This document shows, piece by piece, positions 6,176-7,238 of a stretch of DNA of 7,238 nucleotides. Every line of letters begins with the position of its first letter. Within the stretch, counting starts at the first letter, position 1. The stretch is from Coxiellaceae bacterium (GTDB taxonomy: Bacteria > Pseudomonadota > Gammaproteobacteria > Coxiellales > Coxiellaceae): assembly GCA_014238325.1 (NCBI GenBank), contig JABABH010000143.1:1-7238 (forward strand). Direction: 5' to 3'. Position numbers and translations under genes: made by a program. The notes beneath the pieces are model-generated. The model did no database searches, was not told the DNA's origin, and worked only from the letters and a program-made list of their open reading frames with translations.

Positions 6176-6349
6176 CAACTATTCAATATCATTTCACTAA
6201 AATTGAATAATGCAACGACGCCCATATTTTGCAGAATAAAACAAAAACTATTTTGAATCAATTCAATTTTCATTGGAAAAATCTAATCAGCAAAGCTTGG
6301 GGATATATTTTAATAACATTATTGCTATTTGAATGGAGTATAGCTCATC

Positions 6350-7238
6350 ATGTATGAAACCAATAATATCGCGATATTACAGCAGGTTGCAGATCTACTG
6401 CCTGGACCTTTTTACTGGCTAGATTTAAATCAGTATTATCTGGGGGTTAATAAAGCAGGGATTATTGTGACAGGCACAAGATCCTTTGAAAAAGATTTTG
6501 ACGGTAAAACACCTATAGACCTTTATCCCAGAGCAATGGCTGAGGATATTATTGCGCATCATCAGGAAGTCATACGACGAGGCAGTACTTTATCGTTTGA
6601 AGAATCTATTCGTGAACACCTGACTCAACAACATAAAATTTTCTACGCAAGCATAGCGCCTCTTCGTGATCATCAAGATCATATTATAGGTACTTGTGGT
6701 ATTTCAATTGACATTACTGATAAGAAGCGGTTACCAGAACTCACTAAAGCAAAGGAACTAGCAGAAGTCGCGAGTCGCTCGAAATCTGAATTTATTGCAA
6801 ATATGAGTCATGATATCCGCACCCCCATCACGGGTATGCTGGGTATGGTCCAAGATATGTTATACACAGCTGATCAAGCTAAGTCATCCATAAGCGATAC
6901 CAATGCTCAACAAAGCTCCATGGCATTAAAAGATATGATTGATATCGTTCAGCGTGATTCTCAATTGCTTATGGGGGCAACGGATGAACTTTTGCAGTTG
7001 TGTAATGAAATTCTAGAAGTGACTCGCATAGAATCGGGTGCTTCTGATACGCATCTGGAATCATTCGATTTAAATGAGCTGTTACGTCATAATATTGAAC
7101 TATTGCAACCCACGGCACAACATAAAAAACTACAGTTGTTCTATGAGCTTGATCAGGCAGTGCCACGTTATTTAAAAGGTTCGCGTATTTATTTAGATCG
7201 TATTTTACTTAATCTTATCGGTAATGGATTAAAATTCA
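6350..7238 (+). CDS. PAS-domain histidine kinase, N-terminal part (cut by window end)
   Basis: The gene starts at ATG 6350, with GGAG at 6335-6338 as ribosome site, and stays open to the window end (296 residues seen). Residues 8-125 form a PAS sensor domain (LLPGPFYWLDL, 16-26; closing strand IIGTCGISIDITDKK, 112-126). After a short helical linker comes the HisKA dimerisation domain with the H-box FIANMSHDIRTPITGMLGM (148-166), giving His154 as the predicted phosphorylated residue. The residue after His-154 is Asp where many hybrid kinases have Glu. The stretch between the two HisKA helices is enlarged (about 171-195, Ser/Gln-rich). The second helix ends in LLQLCNEILEVTRIESG (214-230), and the N-box of the ATPase domain begins at about 279 (LDRILLNLIGNGLKF) before the window ends. 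There is no transmembrane helix, so it should sense a cytoplasmic signal. Whether receiver or Hpt domains follow cannot be seen. Confidence 0.93.
   Translation, partial: MYETNNIAILQQVADLLPGPFYWLDLNQYYLGVNKAGIIVTGTRSFEKDFDGKTPIDLYPRAMAEDIIAHHQEVIRRGSTLSFEESIREHLTQQHKIFYASIAPLRDHQDHIIGTCGISIDITDKKRLPELTKAKELAEVASRSKSEFIANMSHDIRTPITGMLGMVQDMLYTADQAKSSISDTNAQQSSMALKDMIDIVQRDSQLLMGATDELLQLCNEILEVTRIESGASDTHLESFDLNELLRHNIELLQPTAQHKKLQLFYELDQAVPRYLKGSRIYLDRILLNLIGNGLKF

Larger units (their letters stand above)
6022..6349. promoter_or_regulatory. Divergent intergenic control region with repeated ATTGAAT half-sites
   Basis: This AT-rich tract separates the 5' ends of the repeat-protein gene and the kinase gene. 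ATTGAAT or its complement ATTCAAT occurs exactly at 6039-6045, 6181-6187, 6202-6208 and 6261-6267, and the core TTGAAT recurs at 6253-6258 and 6329-6334. Two pairs form palindromes: TATTCAAT (6180-6187) with ATTGAATA (6202-6209), whose centres are about two helical turns apart, and TTGAAT-CA-ATTCAA (6253-6266). A further small palindrome TTGAATTTCAA (6040-6050) lies close to the repeat-protein start. The arrangement suggests operators for one dimeric regulator acting on both genes. The regulator is unknown. Confidence 0.4.

Noticed and set aside
6273..6309. Second kinase promoter TTGGAA with TATATT
   Set aside because: The spacer would be 25 bases, too long for a sigma70 promoter.
6969..7166. 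65-codon minus-strand frame inside the kinase gene
   Set aside because: It is opposite the HisKA/ATPase coding region, whose motifs are unambiguous.

Overview
The window is moderately AT-rich bacterial DNA with compact genes, Shine-Dalgarno-type starts on most genes and no introns. The best guess is an intracellular or protist-associated gammaproteobacterium of the Legionellales type (Legionella/Coxiella/Berkiella-like). This rests on inference: a cytoplasmic PAS-histidine kinase with an SHDIRTP H-box, a very large leucine-rich helical-repeat protein that looks like a host-directed effector, and two small single-pass membrane proteins with eukaryote-like character. No marker gene fixes the taxonomy.

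Layout. Positions 1-75 are the edge of an unresolved neighbour. Positions 76-272 are an AT-rich leader with a possible extended -10 promoter and an AT-only hairpin. Two plus-strand genes follow, 273-869 and 1027-1302. Each encodes an orphan protein with one transmembrane helix, and they are separated by a 157-base spacer holding a nested inverted repeat. Two minus-strand genes come next. Positions 1323-2918 encode a formyltransferase fused to a beta-propeller of the kind found at the N-terminus of plant GINT1. Positions 3145-6021 encode a 958-residue helical-repeat protein with an acidic, serine-rich tail. A 328-base divergent intergenic region (6022-6349) carries a long perfect hairpin, a good sigma70-like promoter and a cluster of ATTGAAT/ATTCAAT half-sites. 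The last gene, from 6350 to the window end, is the first 296 residues of a PAS-HisKA histidine kinase.

How the parts may relate. The formyltransferase-propeller protein probably modifies a surface glycan or an amino-sugar conjugate. The repeat protein and the two membrane proteins look like accessory or host-interaction genes. Nothing shows that these genes form one pathway. The most system-like part is the divergent region 6022-6349, whose repeated half-sites could be read by one regulator controlling both the kinase and the repeat protein. No tRNA, rRNA, CRISPR array, transposase or canonical terminator was seen.
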